A stretch of DNA of 64,000 bases from Flammeovirgaceae bacterium 311 (GTDB lineage: Bacteria > Bacteroidota > Bacteroidia > Cytophagales > Cyclobacteriaceae). The notes below the pieces were generated by a model. That model ran no database searches and was not told where the DNA came from. It saw nothing but the letters and a program-made list of their open reading frames with translations. Below, piece by piece: positions 53,146 through 62,314 of this stretch. The position numbers and the translations under genes were made by a program. The stretch covers positions 1,054,001 to 1,118,000 of the forward strand of contig CP004371.1 in NCBI GenBank assembly GCA_000597885.1, read 5' to 3'. Positions within the stretch are counted from its first letter, which is position 1, and each line of letters begins with the position of its first letter.

Positions 53146-54386
53146 AAACAGAAGCCGCTACCATCACTATTTTTGATATAGAACAAATCAGGGCGCAGTT
53201 TCCGGTGCTGCATCAGCAGGTGAACAAACACCAGCTGGTGTACCTGGATAATGCTGCCACTACCCAAAAACCACAGGTAGTACTGGATGCGCTCAATGAT
53301 TATTATACAGGCTTTAACAGCAACATTCACCGTGGTGTACACACCCTGGCCGAACGGGCAACCACTGCTTTCGAAGCTACCCGCAAAGCTGCCCAGCGGT
53401 TTGTAAATGCCGCGGAGCCTGAGGAGATCATCTTCACCAAAGGCTGTACGGACGGCATTAACCTGGTGGCCAGCAGCTTTGGCCGCAGCCATATCAAAGC
53501 CGGCGATGAGATCATCATCACCACCATGGAGCACCACAGCAACATTGTGCCCTGGCAAATGCTTTGCCAGGAAAGAGGTGCCAGCTTGCAGGTAGTACCT
53601 GTAACAGATGCCGGTGAAATGATCATGGAGGAGTTTGAAAAGCTGCTAAGTGAAAAAACCAGACTTGTATCTGTTGTACATGCCTCCAATGCACTGGGTA
53701 CCATTAACCCGGTGAAAGAAATTATTGAGAAAGCCCATGCAGTGGGTGCTGTAGTACTGCTGGATGGTGCCCAGGCTGCCTCCCACCTGGAGGTAGATGT
53801 GCAGGCCCTCGATGCAGACTTTTATGTAATGTCGGGCCATAAGGTATACGGACCTACAGGTACCGGTATCCTCTATGGCAAACGCCGGCTGCTGGAAGCT
53901 ATGCCTCCTTACCAGGGCGGTGGTGAAATGATCAAGGAAGTGACTTTCGAGGAAACTACCTATAACGATATTCCTTTTAAGTTTGAGGCAGGCACGCCCA
54001 ACATCAGCGATATTGTAGCCTTTCGTTACGCACTGGAGTGGGTGGAAAAGGTAGGTAAAGCAAACATTGCAGCCCACGAGCAGGCTTTGCTGCAAAGAGC
54101 CAATGAGCTGCTGCAGGAAGTGCCTGGTCTTAGACTGGTAGGTACAGCCCGTGAAAAAGTAAGCGTGGCTTCTTTTATCCTGGAAGGAGTACATCCCTTT
54201 GATGTTGGCATGATGCTGGATGCCCGTGGCATTGCCATACGCACCGGCCACCACTGTACCCAGCCCTTGATGAAACGATTAAACATAGAAGGAACCGCTC
54301 GTGCCTCTTTTGCTGTTTATAATTCGCTGGAAGAGGTAAACCTGCTGGCCGAAGGCCTGCAGTATATTGCAAAACGGATGCGCTAA
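53142..54386 (+). CDS. sufS: Cysteine desulfurase SufS
   Basis: The product has 414 residues. I chose ATG 53142 (MKTEAATITIFDIEQIRAQF), which overlaps the sufD stop, over the longer frame. A PLP enzyme that takes sulfur from cysteine: the PLP Lys is in MSGHKVYGPTG, and the persulfide Cys is in IRTGHHCTQPLM. Class II cysteine desulfurase length. Confidence 0.96.
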   Translation: MKTEAATITIFDIEQIRAQFPVLHQQVNKHQLVYLDNAATTQKPQVVLDALNDYYTGFNSNIHRGVHTLAERATTAFEATRKAAQRFVNAAEPEEIIFTKGCTDGINLVASSFGRSHIKAGDEIIITTMEHHSNIVPWQMLCQERGASLQVVPVTDAGEMIMEEFEKLLSEKTRLVSVVHASNALGTINPVKEIIEKAHAVGAVVLLDGAQAASHLEVDVQALDADFYVMSGHKVYGPTGTGILYGKRRLLEAMPPYQGGGEMIKEVTFEETTYNDIPFKFEAGTPNISDIVAFRYALEWVEKVGKANIAAHEQALLQRANELLQEVPGLRLVGTAREKVSVASFILEGVHPFDVGMMLDARGIAIRTGHHCTQPLMKRLNIEGTARASFAVYNSLEEVNLLAEGLQYIAKRMR

Positions 54387-54412
54387 AAGCACGCATGTAA
54401 TGCGTATAAAGC

Positions 54413-54853
54413 ATGGAAAAACCACCTATTAATACTGTACAGAACGAGATTATTGAGGAATTCGGGTTATTCGAAGACGACCGTAACGGTAAGCTGGAAT
54501 ACCTGATCGACCTGGGTGAGAAACTTCCCCCGCTGGAGGAAAACCATAAAATGGAAGATAACCTCATCAAAGGCTGTCAGAGCAAAGTATGGCTGGTATC
54601 CGAGCGTGAGGATGATCGCCTGAAGTACAAAGCCGACAGCAATACCGCCATTACAAAAGGCCTGATTGCCCTCCTGATCAGGGTGCTTTCGGAACAAAAG
54701 ATTGGTGATATTGCCAGGGCCGACCTGTACTTTATCAGAGACATTGGCATGAACACTTTTATAGGAAGCCAGCGCTCCAATGGCTTTGCCAATATGATCA
54801 ATCAAATGAAACTGGAAGCCGCAATGGCTTACCGGGAAATGGAAAAAGAGTAA
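54413..54853 (+). CDS. sufE: Sulfur acceptor SufE
   Basis: The product has 146 residues and takes the persulfide from SufS. The active Cys is in LIKGCQSKVWL (about residue 58), with the SufE helix ITKGLIALLIRVLSEQK. Placed 26 bp after sufS. Confidence 0.95.
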   Translation: MEKPPINTVQNEIIEEFGLFEDDRNGKLEYLIDLGEKLPPLEENHKMEDNLIKGCQSKVWLVSEREDDRLKYKADSNTAITKGLIALLIRVLSEQKIGDIARADLYFIRDIGMNTFIGSQRSNGFANMINQMKLEAAMAYREMEKE

Positions 54854-54861
54854 AGATTACT

Positions 54862-55212
54862 ATGAGCGAGGAAACAAATAAAGCAGCAGAAGAAGTACAG
54901 CAACCCGAGGAAAACCTTCGGGATAAGGTACTGAATGCCATTAAATCGGTTTATGACCCGGAAATACCGGTCGACGTTTACGAGCTGGGCCTGATCTACG
55001 AGATCAATCTCTACCCTGTAAATAACGTTTATATCCTGATGACCCTCACCTCTCCTGCCTGCCCCAGTGCCGAGCAGATACCGGTAGAGGTAGAAGAGAA
55101 GGTTAAGGCAATTGAAGGTGTGAACGAAGTAACTGTTGAGCTTACCTTCGATCCTCCCTACAGCCAGGATATGATGTCGGAAGCTGCAAAGCTGGAGCTT
55201 GGGTTTTTATAA
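54862..55212 (+). CDS. sufT: SufT-like DUF59 Fe-S maturation protein
   Basis: The product has 116 residues with a DUF59/MIP18 domain: VYDPEIPVDVYELGLIYEI, LTSPACPSAEQIP with the conserved Cys, and ELTFDPPYSQDMMSE. The family aids Fe-S delivery to target proteins. It starts 8 bp after sufE. Confidence 0.94.
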   Translation: MSEETNKAAEEVQQPEENLRDKVLNAIKSVYDPEIPVDVYELGLIYEINLYPVNNVYILMTLTSPACPSAEQIPVEVEEKVKAIEGVNEVTVELTFDPPYSQDMMSEAAKLELGFL

Positions 55213-55355
55213 TCAGATTTATAGCTTAAATAATTGGTGTTTAAACTTCAATTACTGACTTTTGCATTTGTATCATTAATGCAGGAGGCTACTCCTCATT
55301 ATCACATTAAATAATTAGTCGCAGCGGCGAACCGTCGCATTAGCACATTAATCAT

Positions 55356-55772
55356 ATGTACCCAGAACATTTAGTTGCCCCTATGCGTACCGACCTGACT
55401 GGTGTTGGGTTTGAAGAACTGCGCAACCCTGAAGAAGTAGAAAACCTGCTTGAAAAAGAAGAAGGTACCACTTTGCTGGTCATTAACTCTGTATGTGGCT
55501 GCGCCGCCGGTGCTGCCCGTCCGGGTGTGAAGAAAGCCGTAGCCCTAAGCGCTAAAAAGCCCGACAACCTGGCTACCGTTTTTGCCGGCGTAGACAAAGA
55601 GGCCACTGCAAGAGCACGTGAATATACACTGCCTTACCCTCCTTCTTCGCCTGCTATTGCCCTGTTCAAAGATGGCGAGCTGGTGCATTTTATTGAGCGC
55701 CACCACATAGAAGGCCGCAATGCAGAAATGATTGCACAGCACCTGGTACAGGTATTCGAAGAATATTGCTAG
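55356..55772 (+). CDS. BrxA/BrxB-family bacilliredoxin
   Basis: The product has 138 residues. The CGC active site is in VINSVCGCAAGAARPG (about residues 46-61), with FAGVDKEATARAREY and PSSPAIALFKDGELVHFIER. In relatives it removes bacillithiol from proteins. A 143-bp gap to sufT and its own terminator suggest that it forms the end of the suf operon or a separate unit. Confidence 0.93.
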   Translation: MYPEHLVAPMRTDLTGVGFEELRNPEEVENLLEKEEGTTLLVINSVCGCAAGAARPGVKKAVALSAKKPDNLATVFAGVDKEATARAREYTLPYPPSSPAIALFKDGELVHFIERHHIEGRNAEMIAQHLVQVFEEYC

Positions 55773-55793
55773 TACCAAACTACTGGCTTAAGA

Positions 55794-55827
55794 AAAAAGG
55801 GTAAGCCAGCAGCTTACCCTTTTTTTA
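55794..55827 (+). terminator. Rho-independent terminator after the bacilliredoxin gene
   Basis: GGGTAAGC CAGCA GCTTACCC flanked by A and T runs, usable in both directions. Confidence 0.88.
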
Positions 55828-55877
55828 TATATTCAAAAATGAAGAGGCAGATTCTAAGGAAGGTATCTTTTTATAGA

Positions 55878-56216
55878 TCAACCTTCGTTCAGGAAGTAGT
55901 AATAGTGTCTGTTCACACTCATAAAGCGGGTGCTCTTGCGCAGCAGGTTTAAAAGCTGTTTGTTTTCCCTGAGGTCTTTGCTTGTAAAAGCACCACTTAC
56001 CACAGGCTCATCCTGCTGGTCGTATATGTGGATGTACACTTTTTCCTGAAACACAAAATGTTCATCGATGGTAAAGTCTACCTCATCTATGGCAGACGGA
56101 TCGCCACCAGATAGGCTTTTGAGTGTATCGGAATAATTAGGTTCACCGCTTGCCGAGGATATGTTTGGAACCAGGCACATCAGTGAAAAAGCGAGGGTTA
56201 AGATTTGAGCTTTCAT
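55878..56216 (-). CDS. Hypothetical secreted protein
   Basis: The product has 112 residues with a signal peptide (MKAQILTLAFSLMCLVPNIS SASGEP). The mature part has an acidic stretch (DPSAIDEVDFTIDEHFVFQE) and a beta strand pair around VYIHIYDQQDEPVVSG. No family recognised. It is convergent to the bacilliredoxin gene. Confidence 0.75.
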   Translation of the reverse strand: MKAQILTLAFSLMCLVPNISSASGEPNYSDTLKSLSGGDPSAIDEVDFTIDEHFVFQEKVYIHIYDQQDEPVVSGAFTSKDLRENKQLLNLLRKSTRFMSVNRHYYYFLNEG

Positions 56217-56523
56217 AATAATGAAGGTTTAGGGTTTTCTTTGTTTGTTTTATTGTTCTGGTGTTGTAATCTTCTTGCTGTCTTTGTTATATAGATGCGC
56301 AAAGCACCCAAAAAATTACAGCCAACAGCCAAAATTTTTTAAAGTTGTGATAAGTGGTAACAGGGGAATATGATCGGTTTGAACAGGCATTTAATTTACT
56401 TAGCCCCGGAAAGCGATTAATTTATGGCAGTACTGAACTAAAATTTGGTTTATTTTGCTGTTGATACTGATATTAATTGGCTAATATTGTTTAGCTTTAT
56501 TAACTATACATTAAACACATATC
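56217..56523. other. Intergenic region, no gene seen
   Basis: 307 bp, AT-rich, between two divergent genes, so it carries both leaders and promoters. I find no repeat or convincing RNA structure. Confidence 0.5.
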
Positions 56524-56931
56524 ATGAAAGCGGCCATTATCCGCAAGGAACATTTCAATGCAGCGCATCGACTGTTTAACAGGGACTGGACAGATGAGAA
56601 AAACAGCCAGGTGTTTGGCAAGTGCAACAACCCGAATTACCACGGCCATAACTATGAGCTGCTGGTAAAACTGGTGGGCGAAGTAAATCCGGCAACCGGA
56701 TATGTGTACGACATGAAAAAATTAAGCGACCTGATACAGGAGCACGTGATTAACAAGTTTGACCACCGCAATCTTAATTTGGATGTGCAGGAGTTCAGGG
56801 AGCTGAATCCTACTGCCGAAAATATTGCTGTGGTCATCTGGAAAATATTGCGCGATCAGATTGAGTCGCATTATGAGTTAAAGGTAACGCTCTATGAAAC
56901 CGAAAGAAACATTGTTGAATACCCAGCCTGA
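56524..56931 (+). CDS. QueD/PTPS-like 6-carboxy- or pyruvoyl-tetrahydropterin synthase
   Basis: The product has 135 residues. Zinc His residues in FNAAHRL and NYHGHNYEL, a Cys at FGKCNNPNYH, FDHRNLNLD, and the C-terminal ETERNIVEY with the pterin-binding Glu. The folE gene overlaps it by 38 bp, so the product acts directly on the GTP cyclohydrolase product, in queuosine or tetrahydropterin synthesis. Confidence 0.93.
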   Translation: MKAAIIRKEHFNAAHRLFNRDWTDEKNSQVFGKCNNPNYHGHNYELLVKLVGEVNPATGYVYDMKKLSDLIQEHVINKFDHRNLNLDVQEFRELNPTAENIAVVIWKILRDQIESHYELKVTLYETERNIVEYPA

Positions 56932-57583
56932 AAAAGGCATGCACATACACGAAATGGGCGATGATCATGTAGCTTCTTCGGCAGATACTCCTATGCGGGA
57001 GGATGCTTTTGCCCTGGACGATGAACTTAAAACCGAGCTGATCGCAAAGCATTTCCGGGAGATCATGCACATCATGGGTCTCGACCTGAATGATGACAGC
57101 CTTGCCGGCACCCCTGAGCGGGTGGCAAAAATGTATGTAAAAGAGATTTTCAGCGGCTTAAATCCCGCCAATAAACCAGAGGTGCGTCTCTTTGATAATA
57201 AGTACCAGTACAACCAGATGCTGGTAGAAAAAGACATTACCTTTTACAGCAGCTGCGAGCATCACTTTGTGCCTATTATTGGCAAGGCGCATGTAGCGTA
57301 TATTTCCAGTGGCAAGGTGATTGGTTTATCTAAAATAAACCGTATTGTACAGTTTTACGCAAAACGCCCGCAGGTGCAGGAAAGGCTTACCGTGCAGATT
57401 GCACAGGAACTTTCCGAAGCACTACAAACAGAAGATGTAGCGATAGTGATGGATGCGGCACATCTGTGTGTGAGCATGCGCGGCATTCAGGATGAAACCA
57501 GCCGTACCATTACCAGCCAGTTCCTTGGTAAGTTTAAAGAGGAGGCTGTTAAAGCAGAATTCCTTAATTATATCGGGAAATAA
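56894..57583 (+). CDS. folE: GTP cyclohydrolase I
   Basis: The product has 229 residues and converts GTP to dihydroneopterin triphosphate. Zinc ligands in YSSCEHHFVPI (Cys, His) and HLCVSMRGIQ (Cys), with LSKINRIVQFYAKRPQVQE. I keep ATG 56894, which overlaps the upstream gene; the next ATG (MHIHEMGD, 56939) is an alternative that would start just after the upstream stop. Confidence 0.95.
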   Translation: MKPKETLLNTQPEKGMHIHEMGDDHVASSADTPMREDAFALDDELKTELIAKHFREIMHIMGLDLNDDSLAGTPERVAKMYVKEIFSGLNPANKPEVRLFDNKYQYNQMLVEKDITFYSSCEHHFVPIIGKAHVAYISSGKVIGLSKINRIVQFYAKRPQVQERLTVQIAQELSEALQTEDVAIVMDAAHLCVSMRGIQDETSRTITSQFLGKFKEEAVKAEFLNYIGK

Positions 57584-57609
57584 ACCCATCCAAAATAACA
57601 AGATAAGCG

Positions 57610-57637
57610 AAGACCGGTGATGAGCCGGTCTTTTTAT
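57610..57637 (+). terminator. Rho-independent terminator after folE
   Basis: AAGACCGG TGATGA GCCGGTCTT with a T run. Confidence 0.88.
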
Positions 57638-57760
57638 TTTGTTAAACTATCTGAGGGTAAAGGAGTTATACTATACAAGAATGTAGATTAAAAATATCCA
57701 ATCATTAATCTTATATACATTCTGACACCGGATGCTACTCTTTTTTGTTTTACATTGCAC

Positions 57761-57768
57761 TATATTTG
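57761..57768 (+). promoter_or_regulatory. -7 box for the flavin reductase-like gene
   Basis: TATATTTG matches TAnnTTTG, 28 bp before the ATG at 57797. Confidence 0.5.
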
Positions 57769-57796
57769 CTAAACAATAAGCCGTAAATGTTTTTTT

Positions 57797-58456
57797 ATGG
57801 AACATATTATCGCCGCTGATTTGCCTAATCTTGAACAACGCTATCGCGCTAATCTGATTAATAGTTTAGCTGGTTTTAAAAGTGTGAGTCTTATTGGGAC
57901 CATCAATCGCTCGGGTATTACCAATCTAGCCGTTTTCAGCCAGATTTTTCATCTGGGAGCTGACCCAGCCCTGATCGGGGTACTGGTAAGGCCTAATTCC
58001 TCGCCCCGGCATACCCTTGCCAATATGGAAGAAACCGGCTATTTTACGATCAATCACATCCGTCAGGATTTTCTTTTGCAGGCACACCACACCAGTGCCC
58101 GCTGGGACCATTCCGAATTTCATGCCTGCAGGCTTACCCCCTGGTATAGCAAAACCTTAAAAGCCCCTTACGTTGCCGAAGCAAATGTTAGAATAGGCCT
58201 TGAGGTAGCAGAAACACAAATGCTATCCATTAACAATACCATACTGGTCATTGGCGCCATCGAAGAAATATGGATACCGGAAAACTGCCTGGAGCCCGAT
58301 GGTTTCGTTGACCTGGAAGAAGCCGGCTCCCTTACCTCCTCCGGGTTAGATTCCTACCACAGCACTAAAAAAGTAGCACGCCTTTCTTACGCAAAGCCCA
58401 CAAAGAATCCCAAAGTACTCAAACCAGAAGTGCGGACTGAAGTTCTACCTTCATGA
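57797..58456 (+). CDS. Flavin reductase-like, FMN-binding split-barrel protein
   Basis: The product has 219 residues. The N-terminal part KSVSLIGTINRSGITNLAVF with FSQIFHLGADPALIGVLVRP and TGYFTINHI is the pattern of flavoredoxin/flavin reductase domains. The stop codon overlaps the next ATG by four bases (ATGA at 58453), so it is coupled to the exonuclease gene. The substrate is unknown. Confidence 0.85.
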   Translation: MEHIIAADLPNLEQRYRANLINSLAGFKSVSLIGTINRSGITNLAVFSQIFHLGADPALIGVLVRPNSSPRHTLANMEETGYFTINHIRQDFLLQAHHTSARWDHSEFHACRLTPWYSKTLKAPYVAEANVRIGLEVAETQMLSINNTILVIGAIEEIWIPENCLEPDGFVDLEEAGSLTSSGLDSYHSTKKVARLSYAKPTKNPKVLKPEVRTEVLPS

Positions 58457-59493
58457 GCCTTAAAAATCTGCTGGAGATAAACGATTGTGGTATTTACTGT
58501 TCACAGGCCGATGTATACATTGATCCCTGGAAGCCGGTACCAAAAGCACTGATCACACATGCACATGGCGATCATGCACGCTCGGGAAATAAGTTTTACC
58601 TGGCACACCAGCAGTCAGAACAGGTGCTAAGGCTGCGCCTCGGGCAGGATATCAAGCTGCAAACAGTTACCTACGGAGAGAAAGTAACAATCAACGGAGT
58701 TGGGATCAGTTTTCATCCGGCAGGGCATATCACAGGTTCTGCACAGATCAGGCTGGAACATGAGGGACAGGTATGGGTAGCCTCAGGTGATTATAAAACC
58801 GAGAAGGATAAGACCTGCACCCCTTTTGAGCCGGTAACCTGCCATACTTTTATTACCGAAAGCACCTTTGGCCTCCCCATTTATAACTGGCGGCCGCAAC
58901 AGGAAATCTTTCAGGAAATCAGTGAGTGGTGGCGAATCAACCGCGAAGAGGGTTTCACCTCCCTGCTCTGCGGTTACTCACTGGGCAAAGCCCAGCGGCT
59001 GCTGGCCAATGTAGATGAGCACATTGGTCCCATCCTGTTACATGGTGCAGTCTATAATGTATGCGAAGCCCTGAAACAAGATGGCCTGCAGCTGCCTCCC
59101 TACGAACGCCTTAGCCAGGATACGCCCAAAAGCCAGATCAGCGGCAGCCTTGTTATCGCCCCGCCCTCTGCACTTAACACGCCCTGGATGAACAAGCTCA
59201 AACCTGTAAGAACCGCTATTGCCTCTGGCTGGATGAACCTGCGGGGTGCCAAACGCCGGCGTGCCGTAGACAGGGGCTTCGTACTCTCCGACCATGCCGA
59301 CTGGGAAGGTCTTAATACAGCCATCAAACAGACCGGCGCAGAACGCGTACTGGTTACACACGGTTATACCGCAGCCTTCAGCCGCTGGTTACAAACGCAG
59401 GGGTACGAGGCACAGGAGGTACACACACTCTATACCGGTGAGCTTGGCGAAATCAACGAAAGCGAAGAAATCAGGAGCGAAAGCGAAAGCTGA
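58453..59493 (+). CDS. Ligase-associated metallo-beta-lactamase DNA exonuclease
   Basis: The product has 346 residues. Metal motifs THAHGDHARSG, HPAGHITGSAQ, VASGDYKTEKD and LSDHADW mark the beta-CASP-type metallohydrolase found with bacterial ATP-dependent ligases and thought to process DNA ends. Its usual partner ligase gene is at 62.3 kb, on the other side of the pyrophosphatase gene. Confidence 0.92.
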   Translation: MSLKNLLEINDCGIYCSQADVYIDPWKPVPKALITHAHGDHARSGNKFYLAHQQSEQVLRLRLGQDIKLQTVTYGEKVTINGVGISFHPAGHITGSAQIRLEHEGQVWVASGDYKTEKDKTCTPFEPVTCHTFITESTFGLPIYNWRPQQEIFQEISEWWRINREEGFTSLLCGYSLGKAQRLLANVDEHIGPILLHGAVYNVCEALKQDGLQLPPYERLSQDTPKSQISGSLVIAPPSALNTPWMNKLKPVRTAIASGWMNLRGAKRRRAVDRGFVLSDHADWEGLNTAIKQTGAERVLVTHGYTAAFSRWLQTQGYEAQEVHTLYTGELGEINESEEIRSESES

Positions 59494-59928
59494 ATTTATT
59501 ACAGCGCCTGTACTCTTTTTTTTCAGAATGATGCGTTAAACGTCTACTTCAGATAAAAGGTAAGTACACCAAGATAATTCACTGATATAAAGATACTTGC
59601 AATATATCACCTAACGCAAAGCTTAATTCACGGACAGCGCTCCTTTCTGCAGTTAAAATTATTCCGGTTCAATTCTTAATCTTTCCGCGATCATTCTACT
59701 ATAGATTCACTTATTCACTTAAATTGTGATGCCTTTGGTACATGAAAGGGCATACAGAACAAAAGCCTCCGATTTTTGGGTTTTTGGTATGGCTGATTTT
59801 GAGCTGGAATCCCTTTTCATAACCTGCTTCTTTTTCGGCAGAAGGTCTATGAAAAACCATAATATATTTCCAGAAATCACAAAGGCTTTTATCTTTGCGG
59901 GGCTAAATTTTAACCAAATCTTTACTAT
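59494..59928. other. Leader region of the pyrophosphatase gene
   Basis: 435 bp without a supported gene. A 68-codon frame at 59726 has no coding look and overlaps the next start. TATCTTTG at 59889-59896 fits the TAnnTTTG -7 box, 36 bp before the ATG at 59929, so the promoter of the following gene is probably here. Confidence 0.55.
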
Positions 59929-62184
59929 ATGAGCAACATCGTCTATATAGTTCCCTTTCTAGGGATTATCGGACTGATCGTCATGGCTGTGAAATCAAGC
60001 TGGGTGAGCAAGCAGGACGCAGGTGATGCGAACATGCAGGAGCTGGCCGGCTATATTGCCCGTGGCGCTATGGCATTTTTAAGAGCAGAATGGAAAGTAC
60101 TCTCCTACTTTGCCGTGATTGCGGCAATTCTGCTGGCCTGGTCTGGTACCCTGGTAGAAAACTCCAGCCCTGTAATTGCCATTTCTTTTGTAATTGGCGC
60201 CGTTCTTTCTGCTTTTGCCGGCTACCTGGGCATGAACATTGCCACCAAAGCCAATGTGCGTACCACACAGGCCGCACGTACAAGCCTGGCACACGCCCTT
60301 AAGGTAAGCTTTACCGGTGGCAGCGTCATGGGCCTTGGTGTTGCCGGTCTGGCAGTGCTGGGTATGGGCGGCCTCTTTATTGTTTTCTACTATATGTTTG
60401 TAGGTGCTACAGGCGATGTTAACGGCCTGGAAATGGAGAAAGCACTTGAAGTACTGGCTGGTTTCTCACTGGGTGCCGAAAGTATTGCCCTCTTTGCCCG
60501 TGTAGGCGGTGGTATCTATACCAAAGCAGCCGACGTAGGCGCCGACCTGGTAGGTAAGGTAGAAGCTGGCATTCCTGAAGACGACGTGCGTAACCCTGCC
60601 ACCATTGCCGATAACGTAGGCGATAACGTAGGTGACGTAGCCGGTATGGGCGCCGACCTTTTCGGTTCTTATGTGGCCACCATTCTGGCTACCATGGTAC
60701 TGGGCCGTGAAATTGTTTCAGACGATAATTTCGGTGGCATTGCCCCTATCCTGCTCCCTATGCTGATTGCGGGTATGGGTCTGGTCTTTTCCATCATCGG
60801 TACCTTCTTTGTGCGTATCAGCAACGATAACGGCAATGTGCAAAATGCCCTTAACCTGGGTAACTGGTCATCTATCGTCCTTACCGGTATAGCTTCCTAT
60901 TTCCTGGTTACCTGGCTACTGCCCGACCGGATGGTGATCAGAACTTTTGAATTTACCGATACGGATGTATTCTGGGCCATTGTGGTAGGTCTGATCGTAG
61001 GTGCCTTAATGAGTATCATCACCGAGTATTACACTGCCATTGGCAAGCGTCCGGTGAACTCTATCGTTCAGCAGTCGAGCACCGGCCACGCCACCAACAT
61101 TATTGGCGGTTTATCGGTAGGCATGGAATCTACCGTGCTGCCCATTATCGTGCTTGCAGCTGGTATTGTAATCTCATATTCGTTTGCAGGTTTATACGGA
61201 GTGGCCATTGCCGCCGCCGGTATGATGGCGACTACTGCCATGCAGCTGGCCATTGATGCCTTTGGCCCTATTGCCGACAATGCCGGTGGTATTGCAGAAA
61301 TGAGCGGTTTGCCCGAAGAAGTACGCGGCCGCACCGACGTGCTCGATGCCGTTGGTAACACCACGGCTGCAACAGGTAAAGGTTTTGCCATTGCCTCTGC
61401 GGCTCTCACAGCCCTTGCGCTATTTGCTGCCTTTGTAGGAATTGCAGGCATCGACTCCATCGATATCTACAAAGCACCTGTACTGGGAGCCCTGTTTATT
61501 GGCGCCATGATACCCTTCATTTTCTCATCCTTATGTATTGCCGCCGTTGGTCGTGCAGCCATGGACATGGTAAATGAGGTGCGCCGTCAGTTTCGTGAAA
61601 TTCCCGGTATCATGGAGTACAAGGCCAAGCCGGAATACGAAAAATGCGTAGAGATCTCTACAAAAGCCTCTATCCGCGAAATGATCCTGCCTGGCGCCAT
61701 TGCCTTGATCGTACCCATTATTGTTGGTTTTGGCTTTAAGGGAGTTTTCCCTGATACCAGCTCTGCCGAAATTCTGGGTGGTTTGCTGGCCGGTGTTACC
61801 GTAAGCGGCGTACTGATGGGTATTTTCCAGAACAATGCCGGTGGCGCCTGGGATAATGCTAAAAAATCATTTGAAAAAGGTGTGATGATCAACGGCGTAA
61901 TGGAATACAAAGGTTCTGCCCCGCATAAAGCCTCTGTAACCGGCGATACCGTTGGTGACCCGTTCAAAGATACTTCAGGTCCTTCCATGAACATCCTGAT
62001 CAAGCTGATGTCGATTGTGGCACTGATCATTGCACCCCACATTTCAGTAGTAGATCATGAGCTCCGCTATGAGCAGGATCAGCAGGATGCCCACAGGATA
62101 GAAGCGCCAGCCCCATTGGAAATTGAAACTGTAAAAGCAGAAGTGATAGAAGCTGTGGAGTCTATTGAGCCAATACAGCTCTAA
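59929..62184 (+). CDS. hppA: Membrane-bound ion-pumping pyrophosphatase, K+-dependent type
   Basis: The product has 751 residues with about 16 membrane helices. It hydrolyses pyrophosphate to pump H+ and/or Na+ outward. Substrate motifs [18 protein letters not shown], then [20 protein letters not shown], and the C-terminal [17 protein letters not shown] region with [27 protein letters not shown] carries Ala where the K+-independent class has Lys, so it is predicted to require K+. The pumped ion cannot be settled from this alone. The polar tail of about 40 residues ([20 protein letters not shown]) is an extra. Confidence 0.95.
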   Translation: MSNIVYIVPFLGIIGLIVMAVKSSWVSKQDAGDANMQELAGYIARGAMAFLRAEWKVLSYFAVIAAILLAWSGTLVENSSPVIAISFVIGAVLSAFAGYLGMNIATKANVRTTQAARTSLAHALKVSFTGGSVMGLGVAGLAVLGMGGLFIVFYYMFVGATGDVNGLEMEKALEVLAGFSLGAESIALFARVGGGIYTKAADVGADLVGKVEAGIPEDDVRNPATIADNVGDNVGDVAGMGADLFGSYVATILATMVLGREIVSDDNFGGIAPILLPMLIAGMGLVFSIIGTFFVRISNDNGNVQNALNLGNWSSIVLTGIASYFLVTWLLPDRMVIRTFEFTDTDVFWAIVVGLIVGALMSIITEYYTAIGKRPVNSIVQQSSTGHATNIIGGLSVGMESTVLPIIVLAAGIVISYSFAGLYGVAIAAAGMMATTAMQLAIDAFGPIADNAGGIAEMSGLPEEVRGRTDVLDAVGNTTAATGKGFAIASAALTALALFAAFVGIAGIDSIDIYKAPVLGALFIGAMIPFIFSSLCIAAVGRAAMDMVNEVRRQFREIPGIMEYKAKPEYEKCVEISTKASIREMILPGAIALIVPIIVGFGFKGVFPDTSSAEILGGLLAGVTVSGVLMGIFQNNAGGAWDNAKKSFEKGVMINGVMEYKGSAPHKASVTGDTVGDPFKDTSGPSMNILIKLMSIVALIIAPHISVVDHELRYEQDQQDAHRIEAPAPLEIETVKAEVIEAVESIEPIQL

Positions 62185-62202
62185 GCAAAAACACACTTTA
62201 CC

Positions 62203-62233
62203 AAAAAGGCTTCCTCTCCGGAAGCCTTTTTTA
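62203..62233 (+). terminator. Rho-independent terminator after the pyrophosphatase gene
   Basis: AAAGGCTTCC TCTCC GGAAGCCTTT followed by T. Confidence 0.9.
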
Positions 62234-62314
62234 TTTCCGCTAATTTGCCAAAGCAGGCACACATGCAGCAGCTTCTGAAACAATGCGCTTTGGCCCGGGT
62301 TTCATCATAAAAAC

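Noticed and set aside
59726-59932. 68-codon frame before the pyrophosphatase gene
   Set aside because: No family look, overlaps the next start codon, and covers the probable promoter.
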